This document shows, in pieces, positions 32,446-33,687 of a DNA stretch of 33,687 bases. Made by a program: the position numbers and the translations under genes. The stretch is from JAKFFN01 sp036675025. Lineage in GTDB: Bacteria > Sumerlaeota > Sumerlaeia > Sumerlaeales > Sumerlaeaceae. The stretch is from contig JAKFFN010000224.1 in the NCBI GenBank assembly GCA_036675025.1, positions 1 through 33,687 of the forward strand. Reading direction: 5' to 3'. How positions within the stretch are numbered: the first letter of the stretch is position 1; each line of letters opens with the position of its first letter. The notes beneath the pieces were generated by a model. The model saw nothing but the letters and a program-made list of their open reading frames with translations. It ran no database searches and was not told the origin of the DNA.

Positions 32446-33687
32446 TCAATGCCCCTTAGTTATTGTTTCATAGATATCGGCAGCAGAGTTGGCTTCTACA
32501 ATCTTCTGTCGCAGCTCAGGATCATGCATCAGGTGTGCAATTTCAGCCATGATAGCAAGGTGCCCTTCGGGGTCGCCGGCCGGGCTTAACACGAGAAACA
32601 AAGTGTGTATCTGTTCACCATCGGGGCTCTGGATTTCCACTTTGTCGGGGCAACGAATCACGCAGCAAATCCGGTTATTAAGGTGGCGCGTGTATGCATG
32701 AGGAACCGCAACTCCATTGCCAAGCGCTGTGGGGAATTCAGACTCCCTCGATACGATCTCGCGCGTCAGGCTCTCTGCAGGCAGTTTGGGGAATTTTTCG
32801 ATCAGTCTATCAAAAGTTTCTCTAAGCACCTGCCCGAGGTCATTGCCCGAAACATCGAAAAACAGGTCAGGTGCGATGCTCCGCTGTAGGTGGTTACTGC
32901 TCCGGACAATAACTACCTGGGTCATATTGTCTCCGACCGATTCTGTCGGCGGCTCGGGATACAATGTGATTCTCTTGTCTGCAATGGCCCCGATTACTGT
33001 ACTTTCACGGGAAGCAGCCGTATCGCTTGGCTGTTGAAACAGTCGTGATTCGTGCTGGAGAAGTTCCATGCTCAACATTGTCGGCTTAGGCAGATTTGAC
33101 CAGACGAGGGTGGCATTGTCCGAATCAACGCTTTGACCGCTGCGCTGCGTTACCCAGGCAAACACATGATCTCGCCCGACTGTCTCCCGCAGGCGTTCAC
33201 AAACGAAAAGGTTAAGGTCCTCGTTATCTGTAAGGGCAAGAACATTGCCAATGTTCATCATGCGTTCATCCTCAAAGATAGACGGATCTCTTGCGTCTGC
33301 CGTATATGCGGTGACCCCACCACCTGCGTTGATCGATGCAACTGCACGTGGGTTGGAATCGATTACACTAACAGGGAGCCCTGAGACGGAAAACAAAATC
33401 GAGAGGCGCCTCGAGAATTCATGCGCACCAATGATTAACCATCCTGTAGGATCAGGTCGTTTAAGCTGCAACAGTATCGCCACCCGGTTGGCAAGCAGTC
33501 CCTCAATAATGATCGTGGAAAAGATGATAGAGTAGGTAAAAGTTTCCACAAATGCCGGGTCTGAAAACCTTCCATCCTCCTCCAGCATGATCCGGAAAAG
33601 TGAAGCCATGGAGGCCGCAACGATGCCCCTGGGAGCCAGCCAGCTGAGAAAAGTTTTCTCTCTCCAGTTCAAGCCCTGCCCGGCAGT
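32446..33687 (-). CDS. Cation/proton antiporter - RCK - PTS EIIA-2 fusion (5' end outside window)
   Basis: The frame runs open to the right edge, so only the last 413 residues are seen. The first part (NWREKTFLSWLAPRGIVAAS and a second hydrophobic stretch) is the end of a CPA1-type Na+(K+)/H+ antiporter. A Rossmann-like TrkA-N/RCK domain follows (WLIIGAHEFSRRLSILFSV, DNEDLNLFVCERL). The C-terminal ~140 residues are a PTS EIIA type-2 (nitrogen/fructose) domain with the phosphorylatable histidine in GVAVPHAY. The EIIA domain would allow phosphorylation-dependent control of ion exchange; this is inference. It ends 58 bases before cdaA, same strand. Confidence 0.85.
   Translation of the reverse strand, partial: TAGQGLNWREKTFLSWLAPRGIVAASMASLFRIMLEEDGRFSDPAFVETFTYSIIFSTIIIEGLLANRVAILLQLKRPDPTGWLIIGAHEFSRRLSILFSVSGLPVSVIDSNPRAVASINAGGGVTAYTADARDPSIFEDERMMNIGNVLALTDNEDLNLFVCERLRETVGRDHVFAWVTQRSGQSVDSDNATLVWSNLPKPTMLSMELLQHESRLFQQPSDTAASRESTVIGAIADKRITLYPEPPTESVGDNMTQVVIVRSSNHLQRSIAPDLFFDVSGNDLGQVLRETFDRLIEKFPKLPAESLTREIVSRESEFPTALGNGVAVPHAYTRHLNNRICCVIRCPDKVEIQSPDGEQIHTLFLVLSPAGDPEGHLAIMAEIAHLMHDPELRQKIVEANSAADIYETITKGH

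Noticed and set aside
32444..32449. Perfect TTGACA on the minus strand before cdaA
   Set aside because: No -10 box at 15-19 bases; the nearest TATA-like sequence is 27 bases away, so I do not call a promoter.

Overview
The window is chromosomal DNA of a bacterium, about half G+C and almost fully coding, with no gene-free stretch longer than 300 bases. It has bacterial housekeeping genes (rplJ, rplL, smpB, tilS, lepB, pdxJ, cdaA) beside genes with a scattered distribution: an XPB/Rad25-type helicase with a large partner, a deoxyhypusine-synthase-like protein, a DUF1338 enzyme, a TPR-type solenoid fused to a kinase-like domain, and long secreted multidomain proteins. An O-antigen-ligase-type protein suggests a Gram-negative envelope. 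rplJ-rplL stand apart from rplK-rplA and rpoB-rpoC. Together this fits an uncultured, deep-branching phylum (the Hydrogenedentota/Sumerlaeota kind of lineage), but the placement is inference. I see no phage genes, insertion sequences or CRISPR.

Layout, left to right. At 1-2307 (+) is the 3' part of a gene for a helical-repeat protein with a C-terminal pseudokinase. It meets a minus-strand run at a shared terminator. That run reads xpb (11361-9601), helicase partner (9583-6800), tilS, smpB, pabB, then an L10-type leader, rplJ and rplL. Divergent from xpb, on plus, come a SPOUT RNA methyltransferase, a secreted protein with two cohesin-like domains and a tiny tyrosine-rich secreted protein. These end at a second bidirectional terminator facing a class I aminotransferase and lepB on minus. 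Next on plus are an orphan ABC metal-type permease, a secreted FKBP prolyl isomerase, tRNA-Gly(CCC) and the DUF1338 enzyme. A secreted seven-repeat propeller protein is on minus. Plus then carries a SulP anion transporter, a modular cell-wall amidase, a 69-residue unknown, an O-antigen-ligase-type protein and the DHS-like enzyme. The right end is a minus-strand cluster: cation/proton antiporter-RCK-EIIA fusion (cut by the edge), cdaA, cdaR, pdxJ, sanA-like.

Functional themes: translation (rplJL, smpB, tilS, tRNA-Gly, SPOUT methylase), DNA transactions (XPB pair), envelope and secretion (lepB, amidase, FKBP, ligase, SanA-like) and c-di-AMP/ion homeostasis (antiporter, cdaA, cdaR). The most unusual items are the pseudokinase with its strict 13-residue repeat, the bacterial XPB pair, and the antiporter-EIIA fusion next to the c-di-AMP cyclase.
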